Assembly: GCA_016713905.1 (NCBI GenBank)
Contig: JADJOE010000001.1
Location: 993,001 to 1,057,000, forward strand
Direction of reading: 5' to 3'
Length of the DNA stretch: 64,000 bases
From: Candidatus Vicinibacter proximus
GTDB taxonomy: Bacteria; Bacteroidota; Bacteroidia; Chitinophagales; Saprospiraceae
The notes under the pieces: generated by a model
Databases searched by the model: none
The model's input: only the letters and a program-made list of their open reading frames with translations
Told to the model about the DNA's origin: nothing
Part shown: piece after piece, positions 37,364-46,826 of the stretch
Position numbering within the stretch: the first letter of the stretch is position 1
How the letters are laid out: the number at the start of each line of letters is the position of its first letter
Position numbers and translations under genes: made by a program

Positions 37364-38547
37364 AATTACATCGAGTACTGGTAGCTGCTGTCATTGATGC
37401 AGTAGATCGCATTCTTTCTGAAGGACAATATGCAGATCGCGTCATCGAAAAACTGCTCAGGTCTAATCCACAATGGGGAGCCCGTGATCGTGCATTTCTT
37501 GCCGAGAGTTGCTATAATCTGGTCCGTTACTGGCGATTGTATAAATACTGCAGCAGAGATCAAAAAAACAACTGGCGCATTTTTGAAAGCTATTTGGTGT
37601 TAAAAAAAATTCCTTTACCGGATTGGGAAGAATTTAAGCAATGCGACAAAGAAAAAATTTTTAAAAAATACGAGGAAGCCCAGACTATCCGCTGCATCCG
37701 GGAATCATTGCCGGACTGGTTGGATTCATTGGGGGAAAAGGAGCTTAGGGAAAATTGGGATCGGGAACTTGCTGCCTTGAATGAAGAAGCCCGTGTGGTC
37801 CTTCGTTGCAACACACTCAAAATAGAAAGATCCGCACTCAAAGAAATCTTGCAGAAAGAAGGGATCGTCTGTCATGCTCCCGAAACACACTCGGATGCTT
37901 TGGTTCTGAACCAAAGGAAAAATGTATTCAAATCTGAATATTTCAAAAAAGGCTTTTTTGAGGTCCAGGACGCTTCTTCGCAGTTGGTTGCGCCATTCCT
38001 TCAAGTGGCGCCCGGTATGCGCGTAGTGGATGCCTGTGCAGGCGCAGGGGGCAAGTCATTGCATCTTGCTGCCCTGATGCAGAACAAAGGGAGTTTAATT
38101 TGTTTGGATACGGAAGAGTGGAAATTGAACGAACTGAAACTGCGTGCCCGGCGCAATGGTGTATCGGTCATCGAGACCCGAAAAATTGAAAATAACAAAA
38201 CGATCAAACGTCTTTACGGTACAGCAGATCGCCTTTTGCTGGATGTTCCATGCAGTGGATTGGGAGTACTCCGTCGTAATCCGGATGCCAAGTGGAAACT
38301 CAACAAAGAATACATCGATCGCATGAAAAAGAATCAGGAAGAAATCCTGCAGTCTTATGCCAAAATTCTAAAACCCGGAGGCAAATTAGTTTACGCTACC
38401 TGCAGCATGCTTCCATCGGAAAATCAGGAGCAGGTGGCTCGTTTTTTACAAAACAATCCTACTTTTTCACTGGAACAGGATCTGGCTGTTTCGCCCGCGG
38501 ACAGTGGGTTTGATGGCTTCTACATGGCAAGAATGGTACAGGCATAA
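37360..38547 (+). CDS. RsmB/NOP-family RNA (cytosine-C5)-methyltransferase
   Basis: A 395-residue protein. The N-terminal ~110 residues resemble a NusB-like RNA-binding region (RILSEGQYADRVIEKLLRSN). The methyltransferase core follows: SAM site VVDACAGAGGKSLHLAALMQ, motif LDVPCSGLGVLRRNPDAKW with one catalytic Cys, and LVYATCSMLPSENQEQVARF with the second Cys (TCS). YKFQDASSQL-type 'EVQDASSQLVAPFL' precedes the core. The target is probably 16S rRNA C967-like or another rRNA cytosine. The start ATG overlaps the galM stop by four bases, so the two are translationally coupled. Confidence 0.93.
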   Translation: MKLHRVLVAAVIDAVDRILSEGQYADRVIEKLLRSNPQWGARDRAFLAESCYNLVRYWRLYKYCSRDQKNNWRIFESYLVLKKIPLPDWEEFKQCDKEKIFKKYEEAQTIRCIRESLPDWLDSLGEKELRENWDRELAALNEEARVVLRCNTLKIERSALKEILQKEGIVCHAPETHSDALVLNQRKNVFKSEYFKKGFFEVQDASSQLVAPFLQVAPGMRVVDACAGAGGKSLHLAALMQNKGSLICLDTEEWKLNELKLRARRNGVSVIETRKIENNKTIKRLYGTADRLLLDVPCSGLGVLRRNPDAKWKLNKEYIDRMKKNQEEILQSYAKILKPGGKLVYATCSMLPSENQEQVARFLQNNPTFSLEQDLAVSPADSGFDGFYMARMVQA

Positions 38548-39067
38548 AATCCTTTGAATGTCAGCATATAAAAAGCTGATCCGGATTTATATGACCATGC
38601 AGAATTGCTCATTGGTTAACACACCAAACCCTATGCAAATTTTAATGAGTCAGATAAATTTTATAGGGATTAACTAGAAATTAATCATCCTTAATAGCTG
38701 ATTAAATAGATTCCAATACTTCATATAGCTATCGAATATGAAATTCAGCCCGGCCTTTTTCATTTTAGCTAAAACTGATTTAAAAAGCGTTCAAAACAAA
38801 ATACTGTTAAAGCTTGCTTGCAGATGAGCAAATAGATATATGACAGTAAGGCCTAGAGTTATTGCTGATGATTAAGGCGAGTTTATTTTGTTTAGCTTTT
38901 TAAGTTAGTTTTAGCGTTAAGAAATGAAAACAGCCTTGATTTTTTTTGGTTCTTTTTTGTGTCAAGACAAAAAAGAACAATTACAATTTGATGGAATTTA
39001 GTTCAACTTTAGTGAATACCGAAATACGCAAAACTGGTTTCTCCCTAAATTTTTGACTTAACCCATT
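38548..39067. other. Intergenic region between convergent genes with dispersed repeat copy 2
   Basis: About 400 AT-rich bases with no gene, then 38949-39066, which repeats 33491-33612 (hairpin plus caaaactggtttctccc and tttgacttaacccattt). It lies between the 3' ends of rsmB-like and susD-like genes. Confidence 0.6.
38949..38978. terminator. Perfect hairpin, likely bidirectional terminator
   Basis: gttcttttttgt (38949-38960) pairs perfectly with acaaaaaagaac (38967-38978) around the loop gtcaag. T-runs flank it on the left. Its place between two convergent genes fits transcription termination, and it is also the left part of a dispersed repeat. Confidence 0.55.
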
Positions 39068-40534
39068 TTAATTTGGCAGGCACAATGCGTTGGTGGACAA
39101 TTCACCACTCGGTATAGGCCAGATGTAATTTTTTGCAGTGACAGGAACAGCAGGTGCTGTACCTATGCTGCCCGTCTTGGCAGGCAACGGTAATACATTG
39201 CGCTGTAAATCCTGCAATCTGAGTCCTTCTCCCAAAAACTCAATCCTTCTTTCAGTCCAAATGCTGTTCAGCAAACTATCTGCAGAATTTATTTGTGCAT
39301 CAGGAAATACATAATTCGGATTGGAACGATTTCTGACGGCTTTGAGTAATTCAGCACCCTTTGTCAAATCATTCATTCTGGTTGCAGCTTCTGCATAATT
39401 CATCAGGACTTCCGCATAGCGCATGACCGGCACGTAATCTCTAAAAGGCGCAGTAGTGATCGCAAACTTTCGCAATACTTTTTGTTTGGCGGCATTTGTG
39501 CCAATCAATGTAGATCTGGCATCTTGTGCATCTGATAATGCAGGATTACTGACAACCCCTAAGGTGGCTAGAAAAATAATTGGTTGTGCAAGATAATTAA
39601 AAGCCAGTGAAAACTGGGATGCCGGAGTTTCGGTATTTGAATTGGCAAATGGAATAAAAAATATGGCTTCAGGACCTGTATAGCTTCCTGTGAATACATT
39701 CACAAAGGAAGCTTCCAAATTGTGTGAAAGACTCCCGGCAGTATATTTGTAGGGCGGTGCAGCCGGAACAAGTTTTGAAGCTTCCTGCATTACTTTTGGA
39801 TAATCGGATTGATTCAGGTACACTCTTGTTTTTAATGCAATGGCTGAACTCTTATGCGCTCTGGATGTATTGAGAAGCGGTGTGGAATAAGCTACAGGAA
39901 GATCTGCTTCAGCTTCATTGAGATCCTTGATAATTTGTGTGTAAATTTCTTCTACCGAACTCCTTGCCAAATCATTGTAACCAAGACTGGTTATTGGCGA
40001 TAATCTGAGTGGTAAGCCTAGTGCAGTCTTGTCCAGATTGTAAGGCTTTGCATAAGTTTGCAGCAAACTCAAATAACTCAATGCCCGGACAAATTTTGCT
40101 TCCGCGATATAATGCTTTGCAAGGCTGTCTGAAATCACTTTAGTTTGTTGCAATTGATGGATTAGTACATTGGCAGAATTAATTGCGCGATAACCGGCTG
40201 CCCAAACATTGTTGATGTATTCATTGGTAGAAGCAACATTCTGATTCCAAACTGCAGAACCTGTTGCCGCATTCCCATCATTCTGTCCGAATTCATCTGC
40301 CCTTTGTTCGTTGAATACAATAAATCTTCCACCATAGAAAATGGAATTTTGCAATTGGCTGTACAGATTGTTCACCTGAGCTAAAATTTTTCCCGGTGTG
40401 CTGAAAGCATTTTTTTCATCCACACTGGTCTTGGAAGTGGTGTCGAGGAAATCGTCATTGCACGCAGTAAAAAGTATGCACACAACAACAAAGGAACTCA
40501 AAAAAACTTTGGATAATTTATTTAGATTTTTCAT
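39068..40534 (-). CDS. SusD/RagB family nutrient-binding outer-membrane lipoprotein
   Basis: ATG 40532-40534 (MKNLNKLSKVFLSSFVVV, then CILFTAC) gives a lipoprotein signal with the lipobox Cys followed by NDDFLD, the usual start of SusD proteins; the frame extends 13 residues further upstream. About 488 residues. Family motifs include NNVWAAGYRAINSANVLIHQ, YIAEAKFVRALSYLSLLQTY and, near the end, YAEVLMNYAEAATRMNDLTK and IWTERRIEFLGEGLRLQDLQ. SusD forms the lid of a SusC transporter, encoded 25 bases upstream. No glycosidase or peptidase gene is adjacent, so the substrate is open. Confidence 0.95.
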   Translation of the reverse strand: MKNLNKLSKVFLSSFVVVCILFTACNDDFLDTTSKTSVDEKNAFSTPGKILAQVNNLYSQLQNSIFYGGRFIVFNEQRADEFGQNDGNAATGSAVWNQNVASTNEYINNVWAAGYRAINSANVLIHQLQQTKVISDSLAKHYIAEAKFVRALSYLSLLQTYAKPYNLDKTALGLPLRLSPITSLGYNDLARSSVEEIYTQIIKDLNEAEADLPVAYSTPLLNTSRAHKSSAIALKTRVYLNQSDYPKVMQEASKLVPAAPPYKYTAGSLSHNLEASFVNVFTGSYTGPEAIFFIPFANSNTETPASQFSLAFNYLAQPIIFLATLGVVSNPALSDAQDARSTLIGTNAAKQKVLRKFAITTAPFRDYVPVMRYAEVLMNYAEAATRMNDLTKGAELLKAVRNRSNPNYVFPDAQINSADSLLNSIWTERRIEFLGEGLRLQDLQRNVLPLPAKTGSIGTAPAVPVTAKNYIWPIPSGELSTNALCLPN

Positions 40535-40559
40535 GATTGCTGACAAATAGATAAAAAAA

Positions 40560-43500
40560 TTAGAAACCAACATTTAATCCAACAGACATCACCTGCGCGT
40601 TAGGCGGTACATTCTGATCTTTTCCGGAGTGAATGGAATTTCCATTGATGGATACTTCCGGATCTGATCCCCGATATTTGGTCAGTGTAAATACATTCGA
40701 AGCCTGGAAGTAAACACGTGCAGAAGAAATTTTTCCATTGAAATATCTTGCTTTGAGTGGTATCTTGTAACCCAGCGCAATGTTTTTTAATTTCAAATAA
40801 TCACCGTTTTCAACTTTGGAAGTAGCTGAAAAAGAGAATCCTGCGGAAACATTGTCGCCGTAATATAATTTCTGAATTTCGGTTTTTTGTCCCGGAGTGG
40901 TCCAACGTTCTTTAATGAATGTACCATTGTTAAAATATCTTTGATCTGAATTGGTGGCTCTAGTTCCGTTGTATAATTTATTACCCATCACATAGGTAAA
41001 ATTCACATCGAGATCAAAGTTTTTATAAGTGAATCTGTTGTTGATTCCACCAAATAATTTTGGAAGGGATGGTCCCTGAATTACGCCATCTTTATAATTG
41101 TCGATAGCCGGTGCAGCTGTTCCATCCAGATAGGTCCATCTTGGCGAACCAATATGATTGTACTGAACTTCTCTACCCTCACTGTTGACAAACACCATCA
41201 ATCCATTATCGGGATTAACGCCGACCGTCGGAACAGCAAAAATGGATCCAATGGAATAACCCACTCTGGTCATGTTTTGCACCCCGAAAATACTTGGCAC
41301 GTAAACATCACTGACCAGTGAGGTTACTTTGTTGGTTAAAGTAGCCATGTTAAAATTAAGGTCCCATTTGAAATCTCCTTTCTGTACAGGCACACCATAA
41401 ATGCCTAATTCCACACCTTCATTGTACATGCTGCCCACGTTGGCATTAATGAATCCGCCGGGAATACCGGTAGACAATGCCTGTGGTGCTTTCAGGATCA
41501 GGTCATCAATTAAATTTTTATAATAGTCAAATTCAATTCCAAGTCGATCATTGAACAAAGTCAAATCAAATCCCAAATCAAGTTTGGTGCTGGTCTCCCA
41601 TTTCAAATCCGGATTTCCTGCCTGGGCATAGTTTAGTGTAGCAGAACCTCCATAAGTGGAAGATGTGTAAGCTCCGATGGCCGGATAATCACCAATTTCA
41701 CTGTTTCCTACAATTCCATAACTTGCTCTTAATTTCAAATTGCTGACCCAATTTCTCAATGAGGATTCCTGAAAGAAGCTTTCCCGGGATACATTCCAAC
41801 CAAGAGATCCACCTAGAAAATTTCCATATTTATTTCCGGCAGACAGTGCAGACAATCCATCTCTTCTGAAATTAAAACTCAACAAATATCTTCGGTCGAA
41901 GTCATAAGTAAGATTTGAAAAATAGGAAAGTAGTGCGTTTTCTGAATATACATTTCCGATCGGTGCTATGTTAACAAATCCACCCTGATAATTGGAATAA
42001 TCCGGATCGGTAATGTTGGTACGCTGTGCACCCCAGGAATCGATGGTGGTGTGTATTCTTTCATAACCTACAAGCAATCCAAGGTTGTGTACATCTGCAA
42101 AAGCCTTGTTGTAGTTTAAAGTGTTTACCCAATCCGCGCGGTAATATTTGGAAAAAACATTGGTGGCACTTCCGTTGGCACTGGCTCCTCCTCCGTGCAA
42201 TGGATTGAGAAATGATTTGTTTTGCACCTGAAGATTGTTGAGACCATAACTGGTTCTGAACGTAAGGTTATTTAAGATCTTCCATTCAGCAAATACATTT
42301 CCCAAAAAAGTATTGTTCTCAGAGGTATTGACATCCAGTTTTTGTACCAGTGCAAGGTTGTATGCATTGATGGTTCCGATGGTACTTGGATTGTTCAGAC
42401 CATATCCCACACTGTTTCCATTCTGAATGCTGTAAGATCCATCTGCATTGTATACCGGCACATTTGGTGGTAATACAAATGTCATACGCGCCAGAGGCTC
42501 ATTGGTAATGTATTCAGAATTGTAAGAAGATGAAGCAAGGGTATTGCTTGCAATGGCACCGGTGTTTGGTCCTTTATTCAATCCATTACTGTAGGATAGG
42601 TTAGCTCCGATTTTAATGTAATCGTTAATCTGATTGTCGATATTTAATCTGGTGGAATATCTTTCAAAGCTGTTGTAGCGAATGAAATTATTTTGATCTG
42701 TATAGCCGAAGGAGAAAAAATAATTGGTTGAATTATTGGCACCGGATACATTGAAATTATGATTGTGTGACCATCCAGGTCTGTAGGCAACATCATACCA
42801 ACTGGTATTCACTGTAGAGCCATCCGGATTTTTCATCAGAAAATATCCCGGAGCTCTGCCTGAATTTACCATCGCCTCGTTTTTGATGGTGACATAATCT
42901 TCTGCATTCAACAATTCAGGTAAATTGTAAGGTGTACTTCTGCTCACCCAACTGTCGTAATTAATTTTGACTCTTCCTTTTTTTCCTTTTTTGGTGGTAA
43001 TCACCATCACACCATTTGCAGCACGCGAACCGAAGATTGCTGCTGCTGATGCATCTTTCAAAACGTCTATGGTCTGGATGTCACTTGGATTAATGTCAGA
43101 CAACGGGTTGTTTCCTACAAATCCACCTATAGACCCTACGAAAACAGTCACCCCATCCACAACTACCAGGGGAAAAATTCCGGAGGTGATGGAGTTTATA
43201 CCGCGTATTCTAAGGATAGGTGTGTTGTTGAGGATGTTGGATGGCTGGAGAATTTCTATTCCCGCAGCACGTCCACCGAGCAATTGATCAAAGCTGGAAG
43301 CCGGTCTGTTCAACAATTCTTCGGAACCTATTTTGGAGACAGCACCTGAAAATTCACTTTTCTTTTGCACGGTATAGCCACTTACGACCATCACCTCATT
43401 CAATTCCTTGTATTCCGGTTCGAGTAAAACTGTAATTACTCCGGGTTCGTTAACATTCAATTCCAAAATGCTGTACCCCAAATAACTGAAGGTTAGAGAA

Positions 43501-43742
43501 AGAGGAAACTTATTCGGTACCTGAATGGAAAACTCTCCCAATACATTTGTGTTTGCTACTGCACCGCCACCTTTCATGACAACGTTTACCCCTTCGAGGA
43601 CTGCGTTATTTTTGGCATCTTTTACAATGCCAAAGAGGGTGGTTTCCTGGGAAAATAACTGGCTTGTGAACAAAAGAAAAACAAGGGTGATGAATCCTGA
43701 TTTAATATGATGCATAAACAGATAATTTTTAGCTTTGGACAT
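40560..43742 (-). CDS. SusC/RagA family TonB-linked outer-membrane transporter
   Basis: About 1,060 residues from ATG 43740-43742 (seven codons of open frame lie upstream). The signal is SGFITLVFLLFTSQLFSQ. Then follow a carboxypeptidase-like domain (TLFGIVKDAKNNAVLEGVNV), a TonB-dependent plug (SSFDQLLGGRAAGIEILQ, PILRIRGINSI, PLVVVDGVTVF, IQTIDVLKDASAAAIFGSRA then ANGVMVITTKKG) and a 22-strand barrel. These are hallmark SusC motifs. It pairs with the SusD-like protein encoded next. It imports a glycan or peptide across the outer membrane with TonB energy. Confidence 0.96.
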   Translation of the reverse strand: MSKAKNYLFMHHIKSGFITLVFLLFTSQLFSQETTLFGIVKDAKNNAVLEGVNVVMKGGGAVANTNVLGEFSIQVPNKFPLSLTFSYLGYSILELNVNEPGVITVLLEPEYKELNEVMVVSGYTVQKKSEFSGAVSKIGSEELLNRPASSFDQLLGGRAAGIEILQPSNILNNTPILRIRGINSITSGIFPLVVVDGVTVFVGSIGGFVGNNPLSDINPSDIQTIDVLKDASAAAIFGSRAANGVMVITTKKGKKGRVKINYDSWVSRSTPYNLPELLNAEDYVTIKNEAMVNSGRAPGYFLMKNPDGSTVNTSWYDVAYRPGWSHNHNFNVSGANNSTNYFFSFGYTDQNNFIRYNSFERYSTRLNIDNQINDYIKIGANLSYSNGLNKGPNTGAIASNTLASSSYNSEYITNEPLARMTFVLPPNVPVYNADGSYSIQNGNSVGYGLNNPSTIGTINAYNLALVQKLDVNTSENNTFLGNVFAEWKILNNLTFRTSYGLNNLQVQNKSFLNPLHGGGASANGSATNVFSKYYRADWVNTLNYNKAFADVHNLGLLVGYERIHTTIDSWGAQRTNITDPDYSNYQGGFVNIAPIGNVYSENALLSYFSNLTYDFDRRYLLSFNFRRDGLSALSAGNKYGNFLGGSLGWNVSRESFFQESSLRNWVSNLKLRASYGIVGNSEIGDYPAIGAYTSSTYGGSATLNYAQAGNPDLKWETSTKLDLGFDLTLFNDRLGIEFDYYKNLIDDLILKAPQALSTGIPGGFINANVGSMYNEGVELGIYGVPVQKGDFKWDLNFNMATLTNKVTSLVSDVYVPSIFGVQNMTRVGYSIGSIFAVPTVGVNPDNGLMVFVNSEGREVQYNHIGSPRWTYLDGTAAPAIDNYKDGVIQGPSLPKLFGGINNRFTYKNFDLDVNFTYVMGNKLYNGTRATNSDQRYFNNGTFIKERWTTPGQKTEIQKLYYGDNVSAGFSFSATSKVENGDYLKLKNIALGYKIPLKARYFNGKISSARVYFQASNVFTLTKYRGSDPEVSINGNSIHSGKDQNVPPNAQVMSVGLNVGF

Positions 43743-44115
43743 AATTGGGATATTTAGAGACATCGGTTGGCGTTAAAATATATTCTTTGCTTTATTGAAA
43801 AAGCAGGAATGGACGACAAAAGTAACCTGATTCAAACTAAATGAATTGTTCATATCCATACATTCCAACATAAGAGGACCAATAGTACTAAATAATTGAT
43901 GGAGTTGGCAAAATAAATGACCAATCCTGGTGAAAAGATTCCTTATAATGGCAAGACAATAGAAATTTTAATTCCCTGGAATAAAATTATGGATAAGAAG
44001 AAATCTATCTACAATTTTCAAATTCTCTCATTAACCGTTTAGCGCTTCCGCCAGAAGGCGGACAAGTCCTTCACTTGAAGCACTGTTGTGCTTTATTTAA
44101 CTTTGCGAAAATCGT
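43743..44115. other. Intergenic region with a hairpin cluster
   Basis: No gene is visible. At 44043-44093 there are two adjacent hairpins: tccgcc-agaa-ggcgga (44047-44062) and agcac-tgtt-gtgct further right, with the imperfect palindrome agtccttcacttgaagcact between them. They lie between the SusC start and the 3' end of the epimerase gene. No T-run follows, so terminator function is doubtful. They may be a dispersed repeat of this genome. Confidence 0.5.
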
Positions 44116-45045
44116 TCAGTCATTTTTCATCAACGCATCCACCGTACTGTAGATATCCGGAAATTTGAATCTAAAATTGTGTCGCATCAGACTTTCAGGG
44201 AGGACGTGGTTATCCATGGTGAGCATGGTAGAAAATTCGCCTAGAAAAATTCTAAGGAAGAACTTTGGAATCCCGAAACTTAAGCAAGATTTTGGTTGAT
44301 ACGAGATTATTAATTCAATGATTTTTTTTAGTTCCACCGGATAGGGTGCGGTCAGATTTACCACCTTGTCTAAATCTTTTCCCTGAATAAGGAATAATAC
44401 AGCCTGACATAAATCATCCATATGAATCCAGGAATAAATCTGATGCCCATTCCCAAACCAATTGAAGACTCTGAATTTTTGAGTGAGGAATAATTTTGGC
44501 CAGATACCGCCTTTGTTGGACAGCACCAGTCCGATGCGAATCCGGGTAAGTCGGTCGCAATATTTTTCCAAGGTACATGCTTCGAACTCCCAATGATTGA
44601 CCGTTGGTGCCAAAAATCCTTCAAATCCTGGCATGGACTTTTCATACAATACTTCACCAGGCTTATGTCCGTATATCCCTATGGCGCTTGCATTCAGGAT
44701 CAAAGGAAGCCGGAGGTCCAGTTCCTTCATACAGGTTCTCAATGTTTTGATGGCCTGCAACCTTGAATTTAGTATCTTTTTTTTGCGACCGGTGGTCCAG
44801 GGCCATTTCGCAATACTTTCTCCGGCAAGATTGATCAGAATGGGCTTGTTGTCAAATGCTGCAGGGTCTACATATTCCTGATCCGGATTCCAAAGATAAA
44901 TGGGGTAGGGTGCATTTTCCCGTTTGGTACGACTCAGCCAGCTGATGTTATAGCCATTATCTGCCAGGAACTTGCTCAAAGCCTCTCCAATCATGCTGCT
45001 TCCGCCTGCAATGAGAATGTTTTTCAATTCTGTATCTGAAATCAT
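44116..45045 (-). CDS. TIGR01777-family NAD(P)-dependent epimerase/oxidoreductase
   Basis: A 309-residue Rossmann protein of the extended short-chain type. The nucleotide-binding motif is ILIAGGSSMIGEALSKFLAD. The family markers are PILINLAGESIAKWPWTTGR, KKKILNSRLQAIKTL, LILNASAIGIYG and FSWIHMDDL-type IYSWIHMDDLCQAVLFLIQG, and the DUF1731-like C-terminus is LPESLMRHNFRFKFPDI. The physiological substrate of this family is not established. It is divergent from the peptide-binding protein gene with ~40 bases between starts. Confidence 0.92.
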   Translation of the reverse strand: MISDTELKNILIAGGSSMIGEALSKFLADNGYNISWLSRTKRENAPYPIYLWNPDQEYVDPAAFDNKPILINLAGESIAKWPWTTGRKKKILNSRLQAIKTLRTCMKELDLRLPLILNASAIGIYGHKPGEVLYEKSMPGFEGFLAPTVNHWEFEACTLEKYCDRLTRIRIGLVLSNKGGIWPKLFLTQKFRVFNWFGNGHQIYSWIHMDDLCQAVLFLIQGKDLDKVVNLTAPYPVELKKIIELIISYQPKSCLSFGIPKFFLRIFLGEFSTMLTMDNHVLPESLMRHNFRFKFPDIYSTVDALMKND

Positions 45046-45085
45046 GATTAAGCTTTACATTAGTGCGTTACAAACAATTCTCCCG

Positions 45086-46822
45086 ATGATTAAGTTTTCT
45101 CCAGGAATCCACGCTCTAACGACTTTATTACTTTTCATCTGTCTTTTTATCAGTTGCAAAAAAGAACCCAAAGAAAAGGAACTTATCTTAAAAATAAGAA
45201 TCGCTGAAGAACCCGATTGCTTGCATCCGGTCATCTCACAGTCCTCTCTCGCGACTCAGATAGAAGTACTGATCATGCCACCTTTGTTTGAGTATCATCC
45301 CGACAAACTGGAACTTTCCCCAATGCTGGTGCGGAACATGGGCCCGGCACAAAGTATAAACGACAGTATTATTGCCTATAGCTATGAGTTGCATCCACAA
45401 GCCGTGTGGGATGATGGCAGTCCGGTCCAAGGATCGGATGTGGCCTTTACCATCAAAGCGGCATTAAATCCTCTTTTAAAAAATGGGACCTGGCGCGGAT
45501 TTTTCAAAAATATTGTGGATTTCAAAATGGACTCTGCCGATCCCAAAAAGTTCAGCATCCTTGTTCGAAAAAATTATATGCTGGGTCAGGAAATGAGCGG
45601 GAATTATTGCTTGTATCCTGCCCATGTCTACGATCCGGCTCAAATGATGGATAAATTTACCATTCCCGATTTGACAACCAAAGATTCTGCATCCTACAAT
45701 CCTGCAGAATGGGATCTGTTGAATCGTTTTGCTGCAGAATACCAAAGTGCAGAATTCTGTAAAAATAAAATTCAGGGTTGCGGTGCTTACCGATTGAAAA
45801 ACTGGGAAAGCGGAACCAGGATTGTTTTGGAAAAGAAAGCAAATTGGTGGGGAGACAGTCTGGCCAGCGCATATCCCTTACTTGCAGCATATCCAAAGGA
45901 AATTCAATATGTTGTCATTCCGGACGAAGCCGCTGCAGTGGTAGCTTTGAAAAACCAAAGTATTGACTTGCTTACCGGATTAAGTCATAAACAATACGAC
46001 GAATTAAAAAATAATTCTGCCGATCAGTTTGAATTTGCAAATCCATCTTTATCACAATATTATTATCTCGAAATTAATCACCGTAATCCTATTTTAAAGG
46101 ATAAATCTGTACGTCAGGCCCTGGCCAAATTGCTTGATTTGGACAAATTCATTCAGACACAATTCAATGGACTTGCAAGCAGAATTGTGGGTCCAGTAAA
46201 TCCTTCCAAATCTTATTACAATCATTCACTAAAACCTGTCGGATTTTCTCCTCAGGAGGCGGTTAAATTGTTGGCGGAGGCAGGCTGGAAAGACAGCAAC
46301 GGCAACGGTACACTGGATAAATTAATCGAAGGTAGGCAAACAGAGTTGGCGTTGAATTTATTTATTTCCGGCAAAGAAATTGGAAAAAACATTGGTATTC
46401 TGCTGCAGGAAGAAGCTACTAAAATTGGCGTAAAAATAGAATTGGTCAGCAAGGAGTCCGCGATGATGATGAAGGACATGAATGCACATCAATTTGAATT
46501 GGCTACCATGGCTGCGCGTCAATCCCCATCTCTTTGGGATCCCTATCAGGCCTGGCATTCATCCAATACCAAAGCAGGAGGATTTAATAAATCAGGTTTT
46601 GCCACGGCACTTTCCGACAGTTTGATTTTAGCCATTCGCAATGCAACTTCTGAAACAGAACGCGATGCTGCTTATTTGAAGTTTCAGGAACTGTTGTACA
46701 ATGAGCAGGCACAGATATTTTTATTTGCACCTTTGGAACGGTTGGTGTATAACAAGAGGATTTCCCTGCAAGCCACTTCTCGCAGACCGGGATATTCAGA
46801 AAATTTGATCAAGTTACGTTAA
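45086..46822 (+). CDS. Oligopeptide-type ABC transporter substrate-binding lipoprotein (SBP_bac_5)
   Basis: ATG 45086 (MIKFSPGIHALTTLLLFICL, then FISC) is chosen because it gives a lipoprotein signal with Cys in LFISC; the open frame reaches back to 44972 inside the divergent gene without coding character. About 578 residues. Family pattern: LHPQAVWDDGSPVQGSDVAF, QGCGAYRLKNWESGTRIVLE, DLLTGLSHKQYDELKN, NPILKDKSVRQALAKLLDLD and FSPQEAVKLLAEAGWKDSNG. It captures peptides or nickel-like ligands in the periplasm for an ABC importer. The permease gene follows after 4 bases. Confidence 0.92.
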   Translation: MIKFSPGIHALTTLLLFICLFISCKKEPKEKELILKIRIAEEPDCLHPVISQSSLATQIEVLIMPPLFEYHPDKLELSPMLVRNMGPAQSINDSIIAYSYELHPQAVWDDGSPVQGSDVAFTIKAALNPLLKNGTWRGFFKNIVDFKMDSADPKKFSILVRKNYMLGQEMSGNYCLYPAHVYDPAQMMDKFTIPDLTTKDSASYNPAEWDLLNRFAAEYQSAEFCKNKIQGCGAYRLKNWESGTRIVLEKKANWWGDSLASAYPLLAAYPKEIQYVVIPDEAAAVVALKNQSIDLLTGLSHKQYDELKNNSADQFEFANPSLSQYYYLEINHRNPILKDKSVRQALAKLLDLDKFIQTQFNGLASRIVGPVNPSKSYYNHSLKPVGFSPQEAVKLLAEAGWKDSNGNGTLDKLIEGRQTELALNLFISGKEIGKNIGILLQEEATKIGVKIELVSKESAMMMKDMNAHQFELATMAARQSPSLWDPYQAWHSSNTKAGGFNKSGFATALSDSLILAIRNATSETERDAAYLKFQELLYNEQAQIFLFAPLERLVYNKRISLQATSRRPGYSENLIKLR

Positions 46823-46826
46823 TGCG